The notes under the pieces are model-generated. The model saw nothing but the letters and a program-made list of their open reading frames with translations. It did no database searches and was not told the origin of the DNA. The position numbers were made by a program, and so were the translations under genes. DNA of 64,000 nucleotides from Diaporthe sp. PMI_573. Lineage: Eukaryota > Ascomycota > Sordariomycetes > Diaporthales > Diaporthaceae. The DNA lies in assembly GCA_021399435.1 (NCBI GenBank), contig JAJTUP010000009.1, positions 806,001 to 870,000 on the forward strand, given 5' to 3'. Each line of letters begins with the position of its first letter. The first letter of the stretch is position 1. Below, piece by piece: positions 33,053 through 44,184 of the stretch.

Positions 33053-33667
33053 GTCTCGTCGCGCGTGGGGCTCAGATGCGAGTTCGATGGCGTCTCGGCG
33101 CTGATGTGGGTTGGGAAGGAGGTGGGAGCTGGGGATGACGCGGATGTATAGAGCTCGGAGCCACAGCTCAGGTACTGTGGGTGTCTTGCGGGTTGGGGCG
33201 CCAGACGCTCTCGGCTGGTAGGTAAAACAATTAGCAGGCAACGAAGAGGAAATACGATGGCAATAGCAGCACAGTATTGTCTATTCAAGTGTAGTTGGTG
33301 GCTGGTCAGGCAATGTGAATGTGAGTACGCGTTGGGTGACAATCATGGGCCCTTCTCTCTTCTAAATGAGACCACACGTCGGATTAAGCTCAAGTGCTGC
33401 AGGGTAGAGGATGCTAGACTAGTGCGTCAGGTAAATGTACCAAAGTACGTACCTACCCGAATGGCTGGGAAACTAACAAGTGTGGAGACATTGAGCTACA
33501 TATTTAATTTGTACTGTACACAGTACTGTAGCTATACAAGCTGGACCTGCTTTCACACCACACTGCCGCTTCCACCCCAACACAACCACCACTGCCCGTT
33601 TATTGCCTCGGCCTGTCGCATGGCCTGTCGCATGGCCTATCTGATCTGTCCGAGCGGCGGGCGCAGT
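33053..33667. other. Spacer between roadblock and pseudokinase genes
   Basis: Promoter side of the roadblock gene and 3' side of the kinase-like gene. No gene seen. Confidence 0.55.
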
Positions 33668-34972
33668 TCAAGAAGGCGGCGGCGTCGCAACAGCACGCAC
33701 TGGCTCCCTGGGCTGCGGGTTGAGGTTCTGCGCGGTCCAGCGGTGGGAGCTCAGCTGGCCCTGGCTCGCCAGCAACTCCTGGTCCGCGCGGATCCTCTCG
33801 TCGTCATTGGCCTGGCGTCGCCATCCGTCATCCAACAGGTCGCGGTGCAGCTTCCCGTCGGGCGTGTTCTTCTTCCACCCCAAGTACACTGCGCGCGCGT
33901 CAAAGTACACCGACGACGTGAGGTCCTCAGGGCGGACGCACGCCCCGCGGGGGCTCGACATCAGCCAGCGCACCGTGCTCTTCAGGCCATCCGAGTATAA
34001 CAGTGGGTTGATATCGGACCCCGGATCGAACGCCGGTTGTGAGGAGTCCTCCGGGTCCGGCACCTCCCTTGTCGACATCATCTGGTATACGATCCGTCCC
34101 AGCTGGAAGAGCTCTGTGGCCTTGGTGTACGGCCGTTGTGCCTGCTCGCCGCCGTCACAATCGTCAGCTAACTACACGCCCACCAACACGAGCTCTACCT
34201 GGCCTGCTTGACTTACCGCATCAATGACAGATATGTCCTCATCCAGGTTCGCAAGCAGTGTCGCCAGTGTCTCGTCGCCCTGCGTAGCGCTAACCACCTG
34301 CCCGACAAAGTTGCTGTTGACGTGGCCCGACACAGCACAGCTGCTGTAGTTTCCCAGCTTGCAGAGCCCGTACGACTCGGTCCCCTTTGGGTGCTTGAAG
34401 AAGATGTGCTCGGGCAGGATGTTCCTGTGCAGGATCGGCAGCCAGTCCGGGTCCGAGAACCAGTCGTGCTGCCTTCGCCGCCCGTTCGGCCCCGCGATCG
34501 ACGAGTCGTCGCGGTGGCCCTCGTGAAGCCAACTGAGCGCCCTCAGCACGCTGAGCAGCACGTGCCAGCACAGGCCCTCCGGTAGGAACTGCGTCACCAC
34601 CTGGCTGTTGGGCCCCGCCATCTTGGGCAGCACCGGGTGCTGGTTGAAGAGGTTCTGCAACGTGCCTGCTTCGCAAAAGTCCCACAAAAGCATTCGCTGC
34701 GCCGACAGCGCCGTCGCCGTCCCCCGCCCGCACACCACGTTGTCTGCTACCGTGTCGGTGTAGTTGATCAGGTTGGGGTGGTTCAGCAGGCTGCTGAGCG
34801 CCCCCTTGGTGCCTCGCTCCAGCAGGTCACTGAAGGCCGGGGCCACCGTGGTGGCGTCCCACTTGGTCCCGAGGAACTGCTCATTGTCGGACTCTCGGCT
34901 GACGACGTAGATGCTGTCGTCGATCTTCTTCTGAATCCTGTAGTCATGCCTCTCCTGTGCGATGGGTGCCAT
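33668..34972 (-). CDS. Protein-kinase-like protein with degenerate catalytic motifs (pseudokinase)
   Basis: 409 residues from exons 34972-34217 and 34141-33668, joined in phase by a GTAAGT...CAG intron of 75 bases. The fold is recognisable: MAPIAQERHDYRIQKKIDDSIYVVSRE forms the first strands and FLGTKWD (Lys 37) the beta-3 region. LLWDFCEAGTLQNLF is the hinge, and SVLRALSWLHEGH the helix before the catalytic loop. The loop reads HRNILPEHIFF (182-192), with Asn in place of the catalytic Asp of HRD. The DFG position reads NYS in CKLGNYSSC (205-212). No glycine loop is visible. The C-lobe motif ELFQLGRIVYQMM is in exon 2. It is therefore expected to lack normal phosphotransfer and act as a scaffold or allosteric partner. 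Partners are unknown. Confidence 0.8.
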
Positions 34973-37900
34973 AATGCTTCTTCGTGTGGTAACGTGCCGA
35001 CGCGGTTGTTAGTGTCAGCGTGATGGCAGACGTCAATCGCGAATTCGGATGGCGATCCAAGCAGGTGACAGAAGCCATGTTCTGTTGTCTGCGAGGGCGA
35101 GCGAGGTCAAGATTTGACTTCTTTCATTGTTCTCGCCTGGAATGCTCCTTTGCCTTGTCTTCCGTCTTCCACCCCTTTGTCCCGCCAACTACAGCCATAT
35201 TCCGTCTGCGTTCATCAGATTCGGCCAGATAACATCAGCGATTCCGGATCCGGACTCGGAATTCAATCGCCATCTTTTTCACCCTCTGTGTCTGATGCTA
35301 GCGATGGCTTCCAACGGCCCAATGTCATCCGCACCGCCACCACGGCTCTGCCACAGGGAGAGATGCTGGATCCGGCGATACAGCGGCGCTCTCCCCGGTG
35401 TGTACTTGCAGGATCTCCTAAATTAGGCGTCGTTGACCTTGTTGCAATTAATCGCAGTCTCCGTAGGTCTGGGCAGCATCGCGCCGGGGGCGACACGCCG
35501 GCTCGACTCCTCGCCACATCACCCGTCGGCCATCATGCGCATAAGAACGAATTGCATCAGCAAGATCGAGAGAATTGCCCAGCCGCCATCAATTTAAGTA
35601 CGCGTCAATCGCTTTTATATCAAACCAGCACAGGCAGAGCCTCGAAGAACGGCCAGGCCGCAGGCAGTGTCATCAAGAGTTGGCCGCCTCGATTGAGTTG
35701 CCCTTCGGCCGCGGGTGATTAACCTTCAAGGACAATGCGACAGCCTTCGACGAATGACGCAAAATTCCTGCAGAGACTCTTCGGGGTTCTGAGGAACACT
35801 GCAAACACATGCAAGATATGCGCGAGATACGCATACGGATGCGACCTCGCCACAGAGCCCCCCCCCCCAATGCACGTACTGCAGCTGCATGCATGTGCCT
35901 CTTCCGTCTCTGTGTCATTTTGCATGTACTTGCGCAGGAAATGACATAAACGGAGCTAAGCTTTACCCACAAGCTGTGCTCTGCGGCGATGCATTGTATC
36001 ATCCAGCACATACCCAATTTTCTCTCCCTGTTTCCACAATGGCGATGCGAGCGCCTTGCGAAACTACCATGAAGTTTCGAGAACCGTTCCACCGCCCTTG
36101 TTTGGTTTGAATCATGTTGCGCGAGCAGGCGAGCGAGAGCTGGCGAACCTGATCTACTGGTTCGCTGGCCGCCGGGGCACATCACAACATGCCAAACATC
36201 GGCTCGTCTTACCCCAGCGAGAGCGAGCTGTGGGGCTGGGCCGTTTCTCGCTCTCGCTCTCGATAACATGGGGCTAAAACAAGCTCGCTCTCTCTCTTTT
36301 GGGGTGTTTCTGTCTGATGTTGGAACTTGACAGGGGCGCCACCCCGGATCGTCAACAATTGCTTGTGCCTTGCGAGAGACAAGTCTTTTACCCCCCCCCT
36401 GGACATCCATCTCTTTCATCTTATCTGATCTATCACGTGCATGAGCCTCAAGGCTTTTCTGTTCTCTTGATTCTTTTTTTGGTTCTTGCCAAACTACCGT
36501 GTGGATCCTTCCACTAGGCTGGGGTACTTGCTGCTCGTATACTTGACTCGGCTCGACCCGAGACATCGTGGGTTACCGTATGTGTCTCTCTATGCTCTCT
36601 CGGTCGGCGCATTCACTCTCAGTTTGTCTCATCTACCGTGCTACATCTACCATATGTTGCTTCTGCAGAGAGTCGTCACACTGGCTTCGCCTCATAATCA
36701 ATGCCTAACCGGCCCGCGGAATATTTTCCACCTGTCTGTACTGAATATTTTCCATGTGTCTATACTGGCGTCCCATGAGGGCAAACTATGTACATGGTTC
36801 GGAGAATTTCTCAAGCACCGGCGGTCCGCGCCCTACCCGCCAACCGCTACTGTACCACGGCGTGAGCCTCAGCCGCTGTGATTATGCCTTACACAAAGTA
36901 GCTCCAAGTCCCAGACTCAATTTCGCCCCGTCGCGGCCCTCTAGTTCCCGCGCCTTCCATTCTCTGAGTTCTTAATGTGGCGGGGCCACGCCCGCCACAT
37001 TAAGAAATATCAACCTCCATCTCCAGCAAGGTAACCATCGCGGCGTCAGGCCCAAAAAGCCAAAAACAGCCGCATGGGCCCACGCAACCCTGCCTACCAG
37101 CCATTCCAGCCCTTCCCGCCCGCCACCACCTCGTCCGGTCTCCCATCATCCCGTGTAGATCCTTGACACCCCTCATGTTTCAGCGCAGAGCCGCCTACCT
37201 CATTCTCGTCCCTTGACCACCACCCGATTGGCGGCGAAGTCTGGTCCCATCTTCTCCTCGCCTTGTTGCTCTCAGTACCGATCCATGCTTGCTGTCTTGG
37301 GTGTTCGCCAATCATCCTCCGCATGGCCCCTCCCTCCCAAGGGACTTGTGGCAAAGGAGGGAAGGGAACGAGGCCCCAAGCCGTTCAGACGATACCACCC
37401 ACTGCTCGACGGGCGGCATCTGCGTGCAGTCAGTCACCCGAAATGGGTAAATTGTGTACATGTCTCCCAGAATGGTGCTAGTTTGTTTAGAAGACGTGGG
37501 GGATGGGTCGGTTCTTTTGTGCCTGCCCGCCCAAAGTGTAGTAAATTTTGGCTGAACATTGTCCGCTCTTTTTCATCCTCCCAACTCGCATCGCCTGTCA
37601 AATGTGGTGATTTTCTGGTTGCCCGCAGCGATCCCGTCCCATCTCCAGCCTCGTTCCCCAGTAGTGACCGAGCCCGCGCTATTCTCGCTTTCGCTCGGTG
37701 GTCCTCACCTCGAGGGTATTCCGGAGCCCGTAAATATATTGTCATAGGGCGCAGGCTTTGGCAGGCTACTCGGACTAGATTCTGACGAGAGACAGCTGCT
37801 GCCTCAGAAGTCCTCAGACATCGGGTTGCAAGTATTTGGCCTCCTGCTCAGATAGACGATTGTTGTAAACACACTAGACCGTTCTGAAGAGCTTTTGACT

Positions 37901-38618
37901 ATTTTGTGGCATTTTATGATCTGATCTCCGTAGCAGTAGTATCTATCTACTTTCCAATTATAGTACACTAATTTCTGATCCTCATTGATAGAAATTAGAA
38001 TTCGTTCTCGTTCGCTCTGACGCCCGGGCCGTAAACCGTGAACCAGCAAGTAAAGAAAAAGGAAAATAGATCGGTCTTCGTCTCACGCCAGTTCCCAGGT
38101 GCGCACCGCGCCTAAATTGCCCGAGAGTGGCAATGATGGTCTCTTTCCGTCTTCACCACTAACATGACACGCACCACACCCCGTCCCTCGCGGCGAGTGG
38201 AGGCAATGTCCGCAAAGAGATTGGTAAACGAGTGTGTGGGATTTTCTTTGTCTGTGTTTCTGTCTGCGCGCCTGCTCCGCTGTCTGCTCTGATCTGGAAA
38301 CGGACAGAGCGGTTAAAACACCATTCCGTTTGATTGCTTGGAAAAGTAGAGAAAAGCCAAAGCCGTGTGATGCGCTCGTACAGATTATGGTGAAAACGAG
38401 GGACTAGTTCGTTCCCCGCTTGATCCGCCATGGGGCCATTCGGAGGCGCGCCCTTCAACTTCTCATGGCCATGGAAGGACGCGCAGACCGGTCTCGGGCG
38501 ATGGATCTCAGTTTGACGGATGTTGGGGCTTGACGCTTCGAGCGAAGCCAGCTTTTGGGTCTCTGGGCCGCGATGCTTCGGGTGGCTTCGCTCGATTCGA
38601 CACTGGCGGGATGTGCAT
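34973..38618. other. 3.6-kb gene-poor stretch
   Basis: No gene is supported. A 297-codon open frame on the minus strand at 35673-36566 lacks an obvious start context, domain or plausible composition. The stretch contains C tracts (about 35863-35870 and 36392-36400) and alternating GAGCGAGAGC/CTCGCTCTCG patterns near 36230-36300. A strong hairpin at 36969-37006 is listed separately. It may carry a non-coding RNA or long 5' leaders of the kinase-like gene; nothing in the sequence decides. Confidence 0.5.
36969..37006. repeat. Perfect 16-bp inverted repeat with 6-base loop
   Basis: The left arm TTCTTAATGTGGCGGG (36969-36984) is exactly complementary to the right arm CCCGCCACATTAAGAA (36991-37006), separated by GCCACG. 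Such a perfect hairpin is far beyond chance expectation for a given site and can be a terminator-like stem, a miniature inverted-repeat element or a protein-binding palindrome. Confidence 0.85.
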
Positions 38619-40208
38619 TTAGGCGAAAGCACCAACGATAGACATGCCAGCAGCTGAAAAACACACGTTAGCTGTGTCCTTGATATGACCAACGTCGAGA
38701 GAAACGTACCTCCCAAGAGAACATAAGAGAAAGCAGTGATCTTGTCCTTCTTAGTGAGTGTGTGTTGAGCCTCCTCGGAAAGGAAGTCCTCAGCCAAAAG
38801 ATCAACAGTGGCTGCGTAAAGCAAAAGACCGGAAGAACTGTGAGACAATGTCAGATATCTAGGTTCTCTGGAAACAAGTACAGGGGACCGAGGCGTACAT
38901 CGAATTGAAGATACCAACGATGATCAAACCAAAGGCGCTATTGGGATCGTAGGTGTTGCGAGTGATGAGTCCGATGGCCTGTCCGATGGGTGCCGTAGTT
39001 CCGAAGGCAAATACCAACACCCAAGGGCGGATGCTACCCTTGGCGTAGGGAACAGCAGCAATACGGGTACCAAGACCGAGACCCTCGAACATTTGGTGGA
39101 ACAGGATGGCAACCAGCAGGATGACGAAGCCTTCGATGGTGATAGAAACAGTCATGCCGACGAAAACGGAGTGGAACAAGATACCACCCTCGAGCAGGGT
39201 GATGTTCAGGGACATCTTCTTGTAAGTCATCTCATCGACAGGCAGACCAGTCTCGACGTCAATGTATGGCGAGTCGATGAGGCCAACCGCGGGCTTGGGG
39301 GCTTCCGAGACGTTGTAAGACGGCTGGACAGAAGCCTGAGGCTGGGAGCCCTTGAGGATGTTGACCATTTCCATGCGCTGGCGAACATACTGCTCGTAGA
39401 AGACGACGAACCACGGTGGCATCTCTGAGCGCGCAGCCAGCTCCTGAGCATCGTCTCCGAAGGGGTTGGGCTGCAGGCGCTCGAACCTCTCCTGGTCGGC
39501 ATAGACTTGCTGCTGGACCTTCTTCTCGAAGGACACATCGGTCTCGTAGCTCTGGTGGTTGTATCGGGGAGGGCGCTCGGGAGTCATGTTCGGCCGTGGC
39601 GGCGCACTGGTGCCAAAGTTTCCACCGTGAGAGTGGGCCTGTCCACCCATCTTGTGGTTCAGGGTCATCTCAATAGTGAAAAGAGCAAACAGCGCAGCCA
39701 TCATGATGACACCAGTGATTGGCGGGTAGATGTCCGTGAAGAAATCTGGAAGGCAAGGATCCATCAAGCTGGCGAACGCCGTAGGTAGCAGCTATAGGGA
39801 CAGTCAGCGGGTGTGATGACGAATTACTTAGATACGGTTGGCCGCTACCACGTACGTGAACGAATGCTGTTGCTATCAGGACACCTGTTCCGAAATGCTT
39901 GCATGCAAAAAACACCCTGGCCGGAATCTTCAGCCACTTGACCTTCTTCGCCATGACGGGAAAGCCCGCTCCTGCACGTCCGCGTTAGTATATTCAAGTT
40001 CTGCGCTTCCCAGGGTTTCCATGAAGTCGTACCAAGGCATGAGAAGAACATGACCAAGACTGTTCCAGTGTGTTAGCCCACCAATGTGACCCATATTAGA
40101 GCTCATTCTTTACATACAGAGACCGATGACGTGCAATGGCAGGTCGTACTCTCCTACCTCCTCGCCACTGCCGCAAGCGGGCTTCATGTTTGCCATTTCC
40201 TCGGCCAT
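38619..40208 (-). CDS. ZIP-family zinc/metal transporter
   Basis: Imports zinc, iron or related divalent metal into the cytosol across the plasma or vacuolar membrane. 429 residues from six exons: 40208-40118, 40059-40033 (27 bases), 39971-39856, 39791-38899, 38837-38710, 38653-38619. The joined frame gives MAEEMANMKPACGSGEEVG, then segment HVIGLFLVMFFSCLGAGFPV, FKHFGTGV-type CKHFGTGVLIATAFVHLLPTAF, a long cytosolic loop with a short HSHGG cluster, the TM4 motif FHSVFVGM (near 284), the TM5 metal site HQMFEGLGLG (near 308), and the terminal AAGMSIVGAFA. The intron before exon 3 has a textbook ATACTAAC branch site. The loop is Gln- and Pro-rich and longer than in the short ZIPs, as in fungal Zrt1/2 relatives. 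Confidence 0.92.
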
Positions 40209-43200
40209 TTTCGATGTATTGGGTCACCTGGACAGCTGATACAACAGGTTCAGAATGAGAATTTAGGAGAAGAAAAGCCGTCCGGCGACTGAAGAAGGGA
40301 AAAAAAAAGGGTGAAGTGACGAAACAGACGAGAGGGATTCAATCCCGACGTCGAAAGAAATAAATATAAAAGACGAATGAAAGGACTGAAAGATCACAAA
40401 CTTCCCAACATCAGAACAGACGATAACAAGTCCGCAGTGAAGAAGAGTATCATCGACCTTGGCACAATCAATCAGCCGGGTGTCTGAGTGTTTTAATACT
40501 CTTGTAACCCATGCCTTGCGTGTCCAGCAATATGGACGACTTGGTATGGTAAGAGGAGCCGATGATTGAAGGCGACGATCCTGCAGGTCAAGGCTCAACC
40601 TGCCATGGGGGATGAGAATAGAAACAAGAACTATGGTTCAATGTTGAGATGCCACGGCCATCTTGAAGCACTTGGTCCCAGATAAGCATGGCGATGAAGC
40701 CGTAAGAGCAATGCTCAGTGTTGAGCCCCAGAGTGTTTCCAGCGATATTCCCGGTCGTGGTCAGGGGTGGTTCTCGGGGTGGTACACCTTGGTACATGTT
40801 TCGACGCACGGCCTGGATAGGAACGGCAGGTACTGCGGGGAGGTCACGCAGAGGTACTCGTGGGGTGTGGGCCGAGCGGCCGGAGACGGGTAGGTTTTAC
40901 CTCTGTCCAGCATCCTTGATCGCCATCGGGCTGGCTGGCTGCTGGGCTGGGTGAGGCCAGGGCTCGTCAGCCATGACTGAGGTTGACAAGAGGGCAGAGG
41001 GCGGCGGCGGCGGCGGCCAAATGTGGACCGCAAGGGCAGGAATAATGGGTCGGCTCCATGCTGGGACGATGATCGACGGCCCGCCAAGGTGTTGAAGCAT
41101 GTGCAAGTCGACAGCCGTGTCGCTGGTGTGGGACCCGGGCATTTCCCCCCCCCCCCCCAGCGGAAAATAGGCACAGCGGCTCCATGCATACTTAGCTCCC
41201 GCGCCCGTAGCGTCAAACTCGGGCCCATGTTCCCGCCGGCGTATTTCAAATTGCCATTGAAACAAGCACACTTCCATAACCGGCATTGAGCGCTGTCATT
41301 TTCGATATTGCTGCGAGGGCTCCACAGTGTTGCGTACAGCTGAATGTGAGAGTTCTCCTGGCCCTGGAGCTGCTGCTCAGGACCGCCTCGTGCTCGAAGG
41401 CATTGCGCCTGGGTGGGACGGACTGAGCTGACCAAGACGTATCCTGAGTGGTTAGGTTTGGGTCCAAGGCTCTAGGAGTCACGACGAACCAGCTTGGCCG
41501 GGCCAAGTGGCACGGCGTTACCAAGATTTTCTTGAGGGTTCACGAGACAGGCCAAGTATAACTGGCCCCCGTATCCAGTGTCGGCCAACTCTAGGCACAC
41601 AAGGTCAAGTGAACGCCCACGCCCATAGCGGGGGAGAACAAATGCCTGCCCAGCAACGTTTGACGAGCTGGGCTGCGCCGAGGGTGGTGTGTGACGGTCC
41701 GCTGGGGGCTGCTCGTGGAGACGGGCATTCTGAGCTTGGTCCCGTGACATGGTGGCGAGCAATTTGTCAACGTAATACCGTAGCAAATTGGTAGACCGAC
41801 AAACTGCAGATGACAGACTTCAGACTGCAGGCGGCAGGCGGCAGACTGCGACGCGGTGATCTGGTTTCGGCCGGGCAGACCGGAGCGCGGTGAGGGCCGC
41901 CCATTGCAACAGTAGGAGCAGCAGCGGAGGCGAGTGAGGTGCTGCACAGTCGCATAGGTGCGCAGTTAGCCAAGCACGACCAAGGCAGGACAGAGAGAGG
42001 CTGCCAAGAATGTGAGAAGGGGAAAGAACACGACAGGTAAAACAGAAGTTGTTGCTGGGCACACTTGGCAGACTTGGCACGACGATCTGGGAGCGCAGCC
42101 TTCTTAAAGCAAGTCGGGGCGCGGCCTGTGAGGATGCGCCGATTCGTAACAACCTAGCCGTCGCGGCACCACACGGCGAGGACAGCAGCGACTTGGAAGT
42201 GGGGCTGATCACCAGCCTCGAGTCTCAGGTCGTGAGCGTCGAGTGTCGAGTGTCGAGTGCAGCACTGCAGCACTGCAGCTATGGGTTGTCCAGGGTCAGG
42301 CTGACGAAGCTGCAACAACCGACCCTGGGCGGCGACAAGCGTCTGACATACCCCAGACTTGGGATGCAAGGGACTAGACTACCTCTGTGTACCAGCCCAC
42401 ATTACAGACGTACTCCCAGTACACAATAGGGGATACTGTGTAAACACTTGGCCGACCGACTGGCTGCACCTGCCTTCCTGCACTCGGATTCAAGCTCAGC
42501 CAGCCTGCGGACAAGCTTAGCTTGTTGCCAGCGAGGTGGGGCGTTCGTTGTTCGTTGTTCGTTGTTCGTTCTTTCTTCTTTACGTCAGCAGAAACCTCGG
42601 CTCCTCCTTCCTGCAGTAAGGAGTACATATGTACGTGCCTCTGCTCATCCCCGTTGCATATCAACATCGGATTTTCATATTCATACGAGGGAGGGAGTGA
42701 GTACCTTTGTATCTTATGTCACCGGCCTTGGATCACCAGTGTCATCGGGAACGGCCAGCAGCTGTCACATCTCAGATATATCACAAAGCCATCACATCTG
42801 CTGGATGGCAGACCCCACTGACGGCCGTCTATATCTTGTCCCCGGTGGTCGCCATCTCTTGGCCGCACCTACTTGCGCTGTTTGCTACTTTGCTTCCAAA
42901 ACCAGATGCTGCCAAGGTCGACTCCTTCGTGTCCAGTGTCCGCGGTGGCTGTGGATACCTTCAGTCATCATGATCATTGTAATCATTAGCATCATCATTA
43001 CAATTTGACTTCAATGTGGTGAAAGCCAGCCCTGTGCCAGCCCTGTGCCAGACCTCTCCTCTTCTTGGCCGTCGGGGCTGGCCTGCCTGCCTGCCTCCTC
43101 AGTGGCTCCAGCAGCCCGTCTCCATCGACGTTAACTTGGCTGTCTGGCTAAGCTTCTGTGCCCAGGTGCGCCCAGGTGCTAGAACCTCCCCAAGGCGATG

Positions 43201-44184
43201 TTCCTGGGCCAGGCCAAGCTTCAGTAACCCCGTATTCATGACCATCATGAAAACCTTCCTTCGTTTCTACTTGCCATGGCGCAGACAACCCAGCCCGTGC
43301 TCTTTCTCACGATTCGGACGCGCCCCATACACCGCAGAGTGCCGCGATGGACAAGACAACTCGAGTCCCAGACAACTCTTGCAGCCAGATGGTGCTGGAT
43401 GCAAGACTCCAAAAGTCCATCTGTACTATGCCGTCCATCAATTCTCGTCCATCGATTCTCAATTGCGGTCCAGGCCCGCCCAGGCCAGCCAAGTCGGTAT
43501 GTGTCAGTCCTGCTGTCTCGGCAAAAGCTTCCACTGCAGCTTGGGACGCCTCGCTTCCCGGCTCCAGCTTCCCGGGCCGCACCACCCATTCGGGGTCGGT
43601 TCCAAGATATGCTTGGCTTCCTACGCAGATCTTCAACAACACGTCTCTGCAGGCCCATGTCCTGCTCTGCGCGCTGTCCAGAGAAATTCTCGTCGCTATC
43701 ATCCCCGGCCCCTTGACGTTGCTATCTACCGCTGCCCCTTTGCCACTTCCTGTTAGAGGAGCCAGCACCATGTGTGTTCCACATGCCGAGCTTTTGACGC
43801 CACCAGCCTCCGTGGTCCGCCCGCCCTCACTGCCTCCAGCGCCATTTCCCGCTGCTATGGCTCCCGTACACTATGCGCTGAGCGAGACCGAGCAGTATGA
43901 CGGGGGCTAAGTGGCCTCGAATTGTCGCTCCTCACCCATTCTGCTGCACAATTCCGGTTTCTCTCAACGGAATTCTATATACACCGATGCAGGGGTGACA
44001 GGCTTTTTTTCCTCATTCAAGAGTATTCGAGAATCAATATATTGCTTGACCTCGCTGGAATCCGTTGCCGCATCGTCGTTTTTCAGAATACTAGACCTTT
44101 CTTCGTTTCAAGCCGAGTTGAAACATTCCCCATCGACACTCAGAGTCGCTCAGAGTTGCCGCTGCGTGGCTGTCTACTCCCACA
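40209..44184. other. 4-kb gene-free interval between divergent metal transporters
   Basis: Both flanking genes are read away from this interval, so it holds two promoters. All six frames contain short overlapping open stretches, but none starts with ATG and shows a domain or exon chain. Visible items: a 14-base C tract at 41145-41158, GTTCGTT tandem repeats at 42543-42570, GCCAGCCCTGTGCCAG repeats near 43026-43050, and CTGCAGCACTGCAG near 42262-42280. A non-coding RNA or long 5' leader is possible. Confidence 0.5.
42543..42570. repeat. GTTCGTT short tandem repeat
   Basis: Four to five copies of a seven-base GTTCGTT unit lie in the gene-free interval upstream of the CDF gene. Confidence 0.7.

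Noticed and set aside
35673..36566. 297-codon open frame on the minus strand
   Set aside because: No domain, no believable start or splice context, and other frames in the same stretch are also partly open. I judge it chance in a G+C-balanced stretch.
43347..43910. 187-codon plus-strand frame upstream of the CDF gene
   Set aside because: Open frames overlap it in other phases and on the other strand, there is no domain, and it lies in a likely promoter interval.
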